Assembly (NCBI GenBank): GCA_009760885.1
Contig: CM019691.1
Coordinates: forward strand, 31,992,814 to 32,056,813
DNA from: Achatina immaculata
Taxonomy: Eukaryota > Mollusca > Gastropoda > Stylommatophora > Achatinidae
DNA length: 64,000 bases
Reading direction: 5' to 3'
Shown in pieces: positions 10,930-23,100 of this stretch; position 1 is the first letter of the stretch, and the number at the start of each line of letters is the position of its first letter. The position numbers and the translations under genes were made by a program. The notes under the pieces were generated by a model that worked only from the letters and a program-made list of their open reading frames with translations, had not been told where the DNA came from and did no database searches.

Positions 10930-11840
10930 CCCCTTTCTGTCAGTGTCAGAGACAACAGAAGTCTTCCAGAGTGATAACAGATGGACAATGTTTTCCATAA
11001 CTGAGGGTTTGGACCATGCAGATAGTATAGCGCTATTAGCACATACTCATCACCACATACAAGACAAAGCAAACATTCTAAATACAATCAGGAAAAAAAC
11101 TGGAGTGGACATCAGTCTCGAGAAGGCAGAGTAAAGATAGTCCAAGTGTATGGTGCAGTTTTACCCCAAAAAAAAAAAAATATAGAAGTAATGATGAGAA
11201 GGAATGGCAGGGAGATGAGCATGTAGAAGTGTAAAGAAAACAGTAACAAATCAGTATTTCAGAGGTATGCCTTTATCAAGGATGACAAAAATAACAAAAT
11301 AAACACAGAAATAGCACTTAGCTGGCAGATATCCTCTTAGTTAGGACATCAGGAAGACAGATTATGAAAATGAAAACAACCAAACTAGTTTAATAACCAA
11401 AACCTTGCAGAAACTAATAACTTTGTCAGGATAGTAACACCTAATGGAGGATCAGCAACAGAAACAGTAAGATAAATGAAGCCAAAACACTTTTCATTAA
11501 CCTGAGTAACATCAGAAGACTCTCCAAACAGCAGTAGAACCAAAATGAAATGTACCAAAGCTGTGAGCTGTCCATACTTCCATACTGACCGGAAAGCTAG
11601 AGAGAACTGAAAAGGAAATGAACAAATTATCCTCAATTTCACATAACCTGCTTTGGAGAGATTTTTAATATTTTCTTGACGCGGATCTGCTTGCACAGCG
11701 AAAACAAGCAGACATAATTACAGTAGAAATATACCAGAAGTAGATTGGTCTTATATTTCAAAAAGACCCACAACACAAAAGCTAAAGCAGACTCTGAACA
11801 CTTGAGAGAATAAGGCCATGGGGATAAATCAAATGAAATT
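10930..11840 (+). mobile_element. RTE-like LINE relic (family X), middle and C-terminal part
   Basis: At about 10943-11131 the frame reads EGLDHADSIALLAHTHHHIQ followed by DISLEKAE. This is a decayed form of the catalytic YADD region and following helix of RTE-like reverse transcriptases. Further decayed C-terminal sequence (thumb and post-RT) can be followed to about 11.8 kb with many stops. Probably the same family as 1240-1680. Confidence 0.5.
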
Positions 11841-12795
11841 TAGAAAATGTGAATAAAATTTCATAAAGATCAAATAGAAATCCCTTAGTAATACTGTCTG
11901 TTAGCACCAGGTCAGTGGCATCCGTAAGCAGCAGCAAGCCAAGAATAGTACATGTCAAGGTGGTGACTTATATTGCAGATATACTCCTAGGAAGAAGTGC
12001 ATTCTGTCATATGATTCTTGTCCACCAAAGGTTTGAACCTATTGGACATACACATTGCAGAATATGGCGATGTGTGCATATGCCAGGCTCCAGTCTACAA
12101 CTGAGTCATGAAGTTCAAGACAGACATAACCAAGCTGATATGATGCTGACCATTCTGCACAAGCACACAAGGAACATTGTGCACCAGTGGATGAGAAGTC
12201 AGGACAAAAGGGTTTTTTCCTTACCAGAATTCATGCATTGGTTTACATGCTGTACACATGGACTGCAAAGCAACAAGACTATATTTGTACAGACTATATT
12301 TTTCTGTACTAAATAAGTTTTGCATAATCTGCAAGTTCATCTTTGTAAATATAACCTGATGAATAATTAGAAGTTGAGGTGAACTGTTTGGAACACAGCT
12401 GAGAAACCATATAAAAACTGGCTGCAGGTCATGAGAAGTGAAGAGAATTTGATGCTGCCCTTCAGTTTCATTATGTAGACATTTAAGAAAAACCTATCTT
12501 ATTGTTTTAGGCCAAAATTGTGAAAATGTGATGCTAAAGAATATTATATTTATTATATGTATTCAAGTCCAGATGTAAATGTATTTTTGAAATATTTTCC
12601 ATTGGTATTTTCCCCAGTGATGGAGGTGACAAGCCTTCTGTATACACATTAAATATATTGACTCTTACTGTCCAAAAAGTAAATATTACAACAATCTGAC
12701 AGTGCCAAATGGAACTTCCAGTATATTTTTATAAAGTATTATAAAGTATTAGTTTCTTAATTCATTTTGTTCTTTTTAAAGCATTATATGTTTTT
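11841..12795. other. No recognised feature
   Basis: An open + strand frame at 11915-12316 (133 codons) has no domain I recognise and lies in repeat-rich intergenic DNA. I see no splice or homology support and do not call it a gene. Confidence 0.4.
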
Positions 12796-13010
12796 GCGTA
12801 ATCTTCTTCTTCGTCGTTCGCACATCTGCAGTCCTGTCTCTTGGATAAATTTCACTGTTTTTTGTAATTCATGTATGGAACCGTAGAGCTTATCTTCTTT
12901 AGTGGTTTCACTGGGCCAGTAATTATTTCTCAGTGTCTCGTAGTTGATGCAGTTCTGGAGGATATGTTCCACAGTTTGGGGCACCTGGGCACATGTACAT
13001 AGATTAGTAG
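12796..13010 (-). mobile_element. LINE-D 3' end (Cys/His knuckle, GAA tail)
   Basis: Minus-strand frame reads TNLCTCAQVPQTVEHILQNC, a CxC...H...C knuckle seen after the RNase H region of Jockey/I-type LINEs, then NYETLRNNYWPSE and KTVKFIQETGLQ. The tail is GAA repeats at 12796-12812. The coding part is almost identical to the copy at 50.0 kb, so both are fairly young 5'-truncated insertions. Confidence 0.72.
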
Positions 13011-13334
13011 TTTTTTGTGTAATGAAATACAATATAGAGATTATTGAAGATATAACAGTAAAATACTCAGAAATTACTTCCATTCATTTTTTAAAAATCT
13101 TGCCTCTTTATCAGTCTCTTTTATTTTATACTTGTGTAAACAGACATAGATTTGTATGTGGTGACAATTTACCTTTCACTTAAAATGCTCCATAATGTCT
13201 ACAGTGTAGACATTTAAGATTTATATTGTAAGCATATTTATTTAATAGATTGGATATGATGTTTAACTTCAGTCATAAATTAACAGAGCTATTAAAGTAG
13301 TAATGTGTTAAAAAAATATAGCATCATCTATATG

Positions 13335-13545
13335 AGAGTCTATGGGTATGGTGTTCAAGAGTATATTTTCCTTGCCCTATCAGCTCACAACAGAATGATG
13401 TGGTCACTATCATAACTGGCCATCTTTCTATCCTCCAGTTCTAGAAGTGGCAGGATACCCATTTTTACAAATGGGTGACTAGGGTATATCCAACTGGATT
13501 TAAACCACCAACCTTGCTGACACACTAACCACTATGCCACTCCAG
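13335..13545 (-). mobile_element. SINE (TTTACC family), minus strand
   Basis: Shares CCTTGCCCTATCAGC...GTGGTCACTATCATAACTGG...TACCCATTTTTACAAATGGG with the copies at 36.5 and 40.4 kb. The tRNA-like head, read in reverse, ends near ACACTAACCACTATGCCAC at 13521-13540. It abuts copy 2 of the minisatellite-bearing element. Confidence 0.6.
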
Positions 13546-14104
13546 TACCCATGGTTATGTTAGCAGCATGCATTAGGTTTTGCCATGAAGGAATAAATGT
13601 GGAGGGAGAATTTTAACCACATTTCACCATGGTTGTGTTAGCAGCATGTATTACTTTTTGCCATGTAGGAACGAATGAGGAGGGAGAATTTTAACCACAT
13701 TTCACCATGGTTGTTTTAGCTGCATGTATTACTTTTTGCCATGTAGGAACAAATGAGGAGGGAGAATTTTAACCACATTTCACCATGGTTGTGTTAGCAG
13801 CATGCATTAGGTTTTCCCATGTAGGAACGAACGAATGAATGAACGTGGAGGGAGAATTTTAACCACATTTCACCATGGTTGTGTTAGCAGCATGCATTAG
13901 GTTTTCCCATGTAGGAACGAACGAATGAATGAATGTGGAGGGAGAATTTTAACCACATTTCACACAGCAGTTACAACATGGAGCTTTTTTTCCTGTGGTA
14001 AGGACCTGTTATGATGAATTTTGTCCCCTGTTTAAGTTGAAGAGACTTCTAAGAAAGATTCTTCAAGAAATGAAATAATGATTCAACTGGTAAGCCAAAA
14101 ACAG
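13546..14104. mobile_element. Minisatellite-bearing mobile element, copy 2
   Basis: Five repeat units with starts at 13601, 13679, 13757, 13847 and 13937. Period is 78, growing to 90 in the last units through an inserted (GAAT)n. The unique end GGTAAGGACCTGTTATGATG to GGTAAGCCAAAAACAG is shared with copy 1 (to 5329). CAG flanks both ends (13543-13545 and 14102-14104), as in copy 1. Repeat number differs between copies, so the array expands and contracts independently. Confidence 0.62.
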
Positions 14105-14204
14105 TTTAAATGAGTAAGTATTCCTCTCAATATTGAATTTTGGTTTATACTTGGTTTATATATGTAAATTTATATGACAGCTATGAATATGACAAGTAAA
14201 TGTC

Positions 14205-14378
14205 AACCTAGATGGAGTTACACTGAATGAAATTGAAACAGAAGTGAATCTAATGGCTAACAACACAGCTGCAGAATTTTCCTTGATGAAGTTGAAAGAC
14301 TCGCCGAAAACAGGAGAACCTGGCAAACAACTATGCGAGACCTATGTGACATTTAACGGCATGGGAAGGATATAAAAT
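14205..14378 (+). mobile_element. LINE-B with large internal deletion
   Basis: Starts with the N-terminal reverse transcriptase segment (LNEIETEVNLMANNTAA) and jumps directly to the extreme 3' end (SLDEVERLAENRRTWQ, then the 3' UTR GTGACATTTAACGGCATGGG and AGGATATAA). About 1.3-1.5 kb present in the copies at 17.4 and 20.1 kb is missing. Confidence 0.65.
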
Positions 14379-15570
14379 TCCTCTCAAGTTATTCTTTTAA
14401 GGTGGTTAAGAATTGTCATCATTACATGTTCATTTGTTTCAATTTGTTATATAATTTTGAAAATTGTTCATGTTATCAGTTTCAATTGCTTAAAACTTTC
14501 CTGAAGTATTTTAATGTACATATTTTTAAATGTCAGCAGTGATGACCAAAAAAAAAAAAAAAATCCTGTATTATGGTTTTTGGTTTTGCTTAAGTTTGCT
14601 ATTGTTTGTGTTTGCTCTTACAAAGTATAGGAATAGCCAGATAGTGGCTAATCGTAGTTTAATATGGTTGTGTTTGATTTGTTATGTTTTGAAAAACAAT
14701 ATCAAAAGAATCCCATTTATCGAGTTTTTTTAATTATTTTTTTCATGTAAGTCAACCCCGTTAAAAAAAAAAAATCATAATCTAGAAAGAGTGTCTCTTT
14801 TCGCACACCAGCTTTGTCAAACTGAGTAATTTTATAACAGCACTTGTTTATACTAAGTGTCACAAATAATATCTAACTGTTTATCACTGCTTTTTCTATG
14901 GAATGGTGAGAAACATTTATTGATAATAAAGGTAGACAGAGGCATATGGTGCAGTTTTACAAGACGGGAGAAAGATTGAGAAAAAAATGAATAGAAAATA
15001 TGAGAGTAAGATGAGAATGTATAAATGAAAAATATACAACGTCCAGTATTTTGGCATGAGACTTTTTCAAAGATTACATACACAAAACAAGACAAAACAT
15101 ATAACTAAATGAAAAACTTATCTGTGTGGCATCCTCCAAAGAGTAGGAACACAAGAATGCATGTCCCTCAGACCAGACAAGGCATAGAAACCAGAGGAAA
15201 GCAGATGAAGCCAGTCAGAAAGAAGAGGTGGAGAAAAACAGATTTTGGGGGGGGGGGGGAGAAAAAGGGGAAGGGCAGTAGACACCTGTAACCTGCTAGA
15301 GAAACAGGTGTCATGAGGGAAGGGAGGGTTGTGGGGAGAGGCAGGGAAGTAGGGAGATAATATTCACCAGTTTCATATCATCTCCCTGCTGATGGCTCTG
15401 TTACAAGTTCATCAAATTATCAACTGCTAGAAACTTATACTTCAGTTGCTGGCTAGGAGATATGTATAAAAACAAAACTACTTTGCTTTTTTTCAAAGGT
15501 GTTAGTATAGTTCACCCAAGTTGCTTTCGTGAAGCTTAAATCCTTTGCTTATAATGCTTTTTTTATTAAC
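14379..15570. other. No recognised gene; possible Penelope 5' or UTR relics
   Basis: AT-rich. The stretch at about 14940-15100 (TGGTGCAGTTTTACAAGACG ... TTTGGCATGAGACTTTTTCA) resembles stretches at 11.15 and 30.77 kb, so it is probably a decayed dispersed repeat. A poly-G run lies at about 15248-15259. Confidence 0.4.
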
Positions 15571-15574
15571 AGAT

Positions 15575-17215
15575 TGTCGGTCACTGCATGTCTCTTGTGG
15601 AACTTTGCCTCCCTAACAGCACCCCTGTAGACCTCTTGGTTGTAAGCAAGATGCCCTGCTGTTGATACATCCATTTGCAGATTATCAACAATGTTTTGCA
15701 GCCATCTTTGCCTTGGTCTTCCTCTCTTTCTTTTTCCCCATTATGTACCCTTCCAAGACGGTCCTCTTTAAATTATCATAACGTTTAATATGTCCAAAAT
15801 ATTTAAGTTTTCTCTCTTTAATCCCGTTTACTAGCCAGCCTTCTTCAGTATTAAGTTCTTGTAGTATGGATATATTTGTTCTTTTTTTGTGTTCATGATA
15901 TTTCAAGAACTCTTCTGTAGCATTTACATTCAAAGGCATTTATGTGTTTCTCCTCTGTTTTGTTAAGTGTCCAGGTCTCACAGGCATATTTTGCGATGGG
16001 AAAGATCTTATCTTATATCCTTCCTGTGCCATTAAACGTCACATAGGGCTCAAGGTAGTTCGCCAGATTTTCCTGTCTTCAGCAAGCCTTTCAACCTCAT
16101 CAAGGGATTTTATGTCTATTAATTTGGCCTCTCTTAACAATGTCGTCTTTAGAGTTTCATGTGGTCTGCCTCTTTTTCTTCATCCTGTTGTGTTCCACTT
16201 GATAGCTTGTTTTGGGATTCTCTGTTTCTTCTCATCATGTGACCAACATATGTCCATCTCCTTTTCCTGATCACCCATGAGACTGGTTGTTGTTCAGTCA
16301 TCTGTCTTATCTCTGCATTGTTCTTGAATTCATTCCACTTGATGTCGAGTATTTTCCTTAGGCATTTGTTTTCAAAAGAGTCTAATTTCTTGTCTATTTC
16401 TTTAGTTGTTTTTCAGCTTTCGCATGCATAAATGAGGGTGGATATTACATTTGAATTGAATAGTCTTAACTTGGTTTTTGTGCTTATAACTTTTGAATGT
16501 CATATGTTCTCAAGATTCTTGAAGATCGATGCTGCTTATGCAATTCTAATTCTAACTTCCTTTCTGGTGTCACCATCTTGGTCTATGTAGCTGCCAAGAT
16601 ATGCAAATTGATTGACTTCTTCAATATCTGTCCCTTCTACACGTATTTTCCCATTTTGATTAATAGGAATTTTCATTAGTTTTGTTTTGTCCTTGTTAAT
16701 TTCAAGTCCTATTTTGCTAGTCAGTGAAGACAGGCTATCTGTTTTTTCTTGCATGGAATTCACATTGTTACTGAGAAGAGTTATGTCATCAGCAAAATCA
16801 AGATCTTCTAGTTGTGTCCCATGTACCCAATCAATTCCTGTGTTACCTATGCAGCATTTTTTCATTATGAAGTCTACTGCAATTCCAAAAAGCAAAGGAG
16901 ACAGTATATATCCTTGTTTCATGCCTGTTTCAATCTGGAACCATTCACTCATCCCTTCTTCTGTTTTGACTGCACAAACAGCAGAAGTCCTTAATGATGT
17001 TGACAATTTTAGATGGTATTCCATATAGACTTAAAATTCTCCACAATGGATGCATGTCCTTAAAAATCTTATTTTTGTAGTTCTGTCTTTTCCTCTCCAC
17101 AATTTCTTTAGTTATTTTACTTTCTGAAGAGCAATAGATGTCCTCCTTTTAATTTCCCTCATTGTATCTCCATTATTAGTTAGTAATGATCCAAGATATT
17201 GAAAACTCTCTACCT
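15575..17215 (-). mobile_element. LINE-A copy split by a LINE-B insertion
   Basis: LINE-A sequence occupies 15575-16002 (C-terminal: EEGWLVNGIKERKLKYFGH, GYIMGKKKERKTKAK) and resumes at 17048-17215 with the next upstream part. Between them lies LINE-B (16003-17047), also minus strand. The joint falls inside the segment that reads GGGAAAGATGCATG in intact LINE-A copies, with GAT on both sides. Confidence 0.78.
16003..17047 (-). mobile_element. LINE-B copy nested in LINE-A
   Basis: Minus-strand frame 16536-17024 encodes SLRTSAVCAVKTEEGMSEWF, QGYILSPLLFGIAVDFIMKK, LEDLDFADDITLLSNNVNSM and FAYLGSYIDQDGDTRKEVRI: reverse transcriptase palm with the catalytic FADD, then thumb. The 3' end carries the (ATAAG)n tail (read CTTATCTTATATCC at 16003). 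5'-truncated at the codons before SLRTS. Few lesions, so younger than its LINE-A host. Confidence 0.85.
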
Positions 17216-17404
17216 TTAACAGTCTAACGAACTGTACAAAACTTTATTATCAACAATTTTTGATAACCATAACAGATGTTGGATCTGTTTAGTGATCACT
17301 AAACATACTAACAATATAAATACCACAGAAAAAGTTAAGAAATATATATCTGACATTGTGTCATCAGTGAAGTAAAAATTTTAATACAATATACAAATTC
17401 AATT

Positions 17405-18870
17405 TAAATTTAAAAGAACTGATAGACCTTGGAACTGATTTATCATTCCCACAACTAAATGTAAACCTAGATGAAATTACATTGCATGAAATTGAAACAG
17501 CAGTGAATCTAATGGCTAACAACAAAGCTGCAGGTGAAGATGAAATAACAGGCAAAATGTTAAAATCTATTAATAGAGACAACATGAAACAACTACAGAG
17601 AATATTCAATAAAATTTGGAAAGAAGAAAAAGTCCCTACTAAATGGAAAAAAGAAACTGTTAAAAAACAAAAAACAAAAAAAAAGCAACCTTAGCGATTG
17701 CAACAACTGGAGAGAAGTAACTTTACTATCGGTTGTGTCAAAAGTATTTTGCAAAGTTATTTTGAATAGAATTCAAGATATAGTGGAAGCTGCAATGAGA
17801 GGAGAACAGGCAGAATTTTGAAAAGGGAGAAGCTGTCTCAACCAGATCTTTAAGAATAATACTTGAAGAACATATTGAAAAGCAAAGACCGTTAATCCTG
17901 AACTTCGTAATCCTGAACTTTGTAGACTTTAAAAAGATAGCATACACAGAGAATCATTATCGTAGACTTTAAAAAGGTAGCATACACAGAGAATCATTAT
18001 GGAGGATTTTAAGAATATATAGAATGCCATCTAAGATTGTCAACATCATTAGTGACCTCTACAATGGGTATGTTTGTGCAGTCAGTACAGATGAAGGAAT
18101 GAGTGAATGGTTCCAGATTGAAAAAAGGTGTGAAACAAGGATGTATATTATCTCCCTTGCTTTTTGGAATTTCCACAGACTTCATAATGAAAAAATGTTG
18201 CAACGATAAAATGGGCATTGATTGGGTATGTGGAACCCAACTGGAAGATCTTGATTTTGAAGATGACATAATTCTTATCAGTGACAATATGAAATCAATG
18301 CAAGTAAAAACAGATAACCAGTCTTCAATGGCTAGTAAAACAGGACTTGAAATTAACAAGGATAAAACAAAAATAATGAAGGTTCTCATTAAGGACAAAT
18401 ATACGTAGAAGGAACAGATTTGAACAAATCAAATGTAATATCCACCCTCATTTATGCATGTGAATGCTGGAAAACAACTAAAGAAATAGAAATTAGACTC
18501 TTTTGAAAACAAATGCCTAAGGAAAATATAAAGTGGAATGAATTCAAGAACAATGCAAAGATAAGACAGATGAGCAAACAACAACATGTCTCATGGTTAA
18601 TCAGAAAAAGAAGATGGACATATGTCAGTCATGTGATGAAAAGAAACAATCAGAGAATCCCCAAACAAGCTATCAAATGGAGCACAACAGGCCAAAGAAA
18701 AAGAGGTTAAACATGTGAAACTCTAAAGAGGACATTGTTAAGAGAAGCCAGTTTAGTTGGCATAACGTCCCTTGATGAAGTTGAAAGACTCGCAGAGAAC
18801 AGGAAAACTTGGCTAACAACTTAGCAAGCCCTATGTGATGTTTAACGGCACGGGAAGGATGTAAGAAGAA
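17405..18870 (+). mobile_element. LINE-B copy, plus strand
   Basis: Reads LHEIETAVNLMANNKAAGED and IFNKIWKEEKVPTKWKKET (fingers), GVKQGCILSPLLFGISTDFI, and LEDLDFEDDIILISDNMKSM, where FADD is replaced by FEDD. The C-terminus and the tail AACGGCACGGGAAGGATGTA follow. A duplicated block of about 35-40 bases (GTAGACTTTAAAAAG... at about 17922 and 17961) and several frameshifts inactivate it. Confidence 0.8.
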
Positions 18871-19280
18871 TTCTCTCTAATGCAGTAATTCTCAATGGGA
18901 AGGCAGGTGCCCTTCCAGGGAGGAATTTCAAGTCTAAGGTTTTATTTTGTAAATTGTTTCAGTAACTACCACCATAAAAGGATATATAATGGTGAAAACC
19001 CTTTCTGAAAATAATATATAGAGGATTCAGTGGCAGCCTAGGTTGAACAGAGAAGATCAGAACATGGGATGTTCAGAACCATAGCTCTGGTAATTTAAAT
19101 GCCACAACAGTCAATTCTTGTGCCAATTTCTTAATATGGCATCAAATTATTTTTAAAATATCAAACAATTCTAATTCTTTATTTTTGTTGAGCTCTTCAC
19201 ATTTCTAAACTCATCTGACTAAACTAACATGTCAACAAATAAAATGACAAATTTTGAATATACATTTTTTTTCTTTCTTT

Positions 19281-19286
19281 TTTATT
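19281..19286 (-). promoter_or_regulatory. Candidate poly(A) signal of DAP3
   Basis: AATAAA on the minus strand (TTTATT on +), about 740 bases beyond the DAP3 stop. A second one is at 19178-19183. The whole stretch 18871-20024 has no other feature and is probably 3' UTR plus spacer. Confidence 0.3.
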
Positions 19287-20024
19287 TTGCTCTCTTAGTT
19301 AAAACAATCACCTCACAGACACTTATATCTGCAACACAAACAACAACAGCTGTCTTCAAATGTTCTGGGTCTGCAAGCAGCCTGCCATGGGAAGATATCT
19401 GTGCTGGCCATATGAGTTGTCTCTGGCCATTATAAACTAGGGACATCTGCAGCAAACTCTCTGCTGTTATTTTATTAGTACCACACAGGCATTGGCTGAC
19501 AGTTTCAGTACAAAATTTGCTACAGAGATATCTTCTGAATGTCAAGTCTACACTGTTATACAACAGATAACATATGTCACAATAAATTAAAATTTTAATT
19601 TATATTTTCAGATATTTTTTTTTTCTGAGAAATTCACCTACTATGTAACAAGCTGGACAGTACTGACAAGCACACTTCTGAAGCTTGTGTGATCTTTGGT
19701 ATTTCCTGCCAGCTTAAATGCTTTAATTTTTCCATGGCACTTAGTCAAACCACAGAGAAGAAAAACCAGTTCCAGGTAAGCTAATACAAGGCTATGCCGA
19801 AGATCTGCTGTGTCAAACACCTATGTCTTTAAACTGCTTCCAATCCGGAAAAAAAAAAAAGGCTTCTCTTTAAAAAAGTTACTGGGATATGATGCACCAG
19901 GACAAACAGCAATGTCAACATTTTTGGTTGTTAAGTCCAGGGATATCCAAACACTTAGAAAATCTAACTTACTGCAGTATTACAAGACTTGTGAACTACT
20001 TAATTACAGTGTAAGCTTGGGACA

Positions 20025-20110
20025 TCACAATGATGAGCACAATTGAAAAAGTTTGAAAGGATTTTTGTTGCTGACAAACAGTAATTCTTTCTTTCCTTCT
20101 TCAGTTTTAC
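20025..20110 (-). CDS. DAP3: DAP3 exon 13 (last, with stop)
   Basis: 86 bases: two bases complete a Gly codon, then KTEEGKKELLFVSNKNPFKL and the C-terminus QLCSSL, stop TGA at 20025-20027. Acceptor TTGTTTTCAG. It matches the conserved TEEGKKELLFLSNxNP ending of DAP3. Confidence 0.92.
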
Positions 20111-23100
20111 CTGAAAACAAAAATAAAGTCATAAAAATGTATGGAGAACAAGCACAGAAGCAACAGGATAAATGTAAAGCAAAAATATTATCACAAGCAC
20201 ATGACACATGAAAATAAAAATACAGGGAAAATAAAACTAAAACTGAAAAGCCAACACAAGAAATCAATACACAGAAAGATAAACAGCCACAGCATACAAG
20301 AAGAGAATACTAACAGTAACTTCAGTCAGGAACTTGCCAATCATTCCACAACACTCGGTGAAGTAGAGGAGACGGGCACAGATGAATTATGGAATTTTTA
20401 CAGCACAGCCATAATCACAGCAGAAAAAGCAAGCGCTGGACTGAAAAAACCAAATGGAAAAGCCTGGATATCAGAAAACACATGGAACTACATACATGAA
20501 AGACGAGCAGCCAAATTAGACGTTGAATGTAAAGACAGATCTTGGAAAAGATCTGGTGAAAACAACATACAAAGAAATAGACAAGAAAGTAAAAAGTTCA
20601 ACTAGAAGGGATAAAAGAGAATACACAGACAATATGGCGAAAGAGGCAGAGAAAGCAGCAAAAACAGGAGACAGCAAAACTTTATAACATAAAAAAGAGG
20701 CTGACAGGTACTATTACATCTAAAGAAAGACCAATCCTTAGCAAAACTGGAACCCTATTAACATCAAGTAAAGACCAAAAAAGCAAAGATGGGCTGAACA
20801 CTTCCAAGAAATACTTAATTGACCACACCCAAAAGAATTGATAAACTTACCAATCCCACAACTAAATGTCAACCTAGATGAAATTACATTGCATGAAATT
20901 GAAACAGCAGTGCATTTAATGCTAACAACAAAGCTGCAGGTGAAGATGAAATAACACCTGAAATGTTAAAAGCTATCAATAGTGACAACATGAGACAACT
21001 ACAGAGAAATGTTTAATAAGATCTGGAAAGAAGAAAAGGTTCATTCTAAATGGAAAAAAGGAATCACTGTTAGAATACCAAAAAAGTCAACCTTAGTGAC
21101 TGTAACAGGAGAGGAGTGACCTTACTATCAGTTGTGTCAAAAGTATTTTGCAAGGTCATTTTGAATAAACTTAAAGATATAGTAGATACCGCAATGAGAG
21201 AAGAACAAGCAGGATTTCAAAAAAGAGAGAAGCTGCCTCGGCCAGATCTTTACTCTAATACTAGAAGAACATACTGAAAAACAGAAACCATTAATACTGA
21301 ACTTCACAGACTTTAAAAAGGCATCTGATAGCATACACAGAGATTCATTGTGGAGAATTTTAAGTCTATATGGAATACCATCTAAAACTGTCAACATCAT
21401 TAAGGACCTCTACAATGGATATGTTTGTGCGGTCAAAACAGAAGAAGGGAAGAACGAATGGTTCCAGATTGAAACAGGTGTGATACAAGGATATATACTG
21501 TCTCCTTTGCTTTTTTGGAATTGCAATAGACTTCATAATGAAAAAATATGACATTCAAAAGTTATAAGCACAAAAACCAAGTTAAGAATATTCAATTCAA
21601 ATGTAATATCCACCCTCATTTATGCATGCGAAAGCTGGAAAACAACTAAAGAAATAGACAAGAAATTAGACTCTTTTGAAAACAAATGCCTAAGAAAAAT
21701 ACTTGACATCAAGTGGAATGAATTCAAGAACAATGCAGAGATAAGACAGATGACTGAACAACAACCAGTCTCATGGGTGATCAAGAAAAGGAGATGGACA
21801 TATGTTGGTCACATGATGAGATGAAACGATCAGAGAATCCCAAAACAAGCTATCAAGTGGAACAAAACAGGCTGAAGAAAAAGAGGCAGACCATGTGAAA
21901 CTCTAAAGAGGACATTGTTAAGAGAGGCCAAATTAATAGGCATAAAATCCTTTGATGAAGTTGAAAAGCTCGCCGAAAACAGGAAAAATTGGCGAACTAC
22001 CTTGTAAGCTCTATGTGATGTATAACAGCACAGGAAGGATATAAGATATATATATAAGATGACACATGCAACAACAAAAAAAAAAATTCATGAAAAAAAC
22101 TTTTCAAACTCTGCTACAGGTTTTGTTATAATTTAATGATACCTTGTATATTTTCAAGACAAGAAAAAAAATAACAGGCAAGTATTAAAAAAGTGGTATG
22201 AAAATAATTTGAAATGTGCACTTTCATGGCATTTTCCTTCAAGCTAAGAGACAAAGAGAAAATTTTCTATACTAAAAATGCCTACTGTGCCACAATGAGC
22301 ACTGTTCACAACACTTTTATACACTTAAAATACCCACAATGTCACACTAAACACAGTACACAAAACTTCCATGAACTAAAGATACCCACAATGCCATAAA
22401 GAACACAATACTCAAAACTCAGTTTGTATATATGATAAGCCTGTAAATACTTCACATTTAAATTTGTTCCTGATGTGCTAGAATTTACAAGAATTAAAGT
22501 CAGCATGCCAGAAGAATCAGAATTATACACAGTTATACTGTCTATATTAACTCTTTCCATGCCATTGGTCACTGTAGCGACCCTTCCAGTTTTCCAATTT
22601 GTGCCAATGGTCGGTATAGTAACTCTTGGTTTGTTTCAATAAAACAATAAAATGTGTGACTAGAACAGTCAGTAAGCACACACTGGCTGTGGGTGATGCA
22701 GTCCCTATCACACAGGTTTGGTGTGATAAGTGCTCTACCACACAGGCTGCGTGTGATGAGTGCTTTACCACACAGGTTGGGTGTGATGAGTGCTCTACCA
22801 CACAGGCTGGGTGTGATGAGTGCTCTACTACACAGGTCTGACTGTCTGCCACTTCCCTTTTCTGTTCCCAACTCTAAAATTTGCTTAATTTGGGCAATGC
22901 CCTTCAACCCAATCTCCTCCTGCATGCACAAAATGTTCAAAGCAGCCCTCACCAATGTCCTTTTTATTCATTTTCAAAGTACTCTTGACTGCTGTCTTTT
23001 CTGCCAGCCTGTCTATTTTGTTCCCCTTGAATTCACTTAACCTTGACAACAGATCCATGCCAAGCTAGCAATCTGTGAAGAAGGAAATGTCTCTCAGTTT

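Noticed and set aside
11915..12316. Independent host gene of 133 codons
   Set aside because: Possible old repeat; no recognised domain, and the surrounding DNA holds decayed LINE sequence.
22547..22955. Repeat-protein genes on either strand
   Set aside because: Open only because the 30-bp minisatellite period is a multiple of three; no similarity or splice support.
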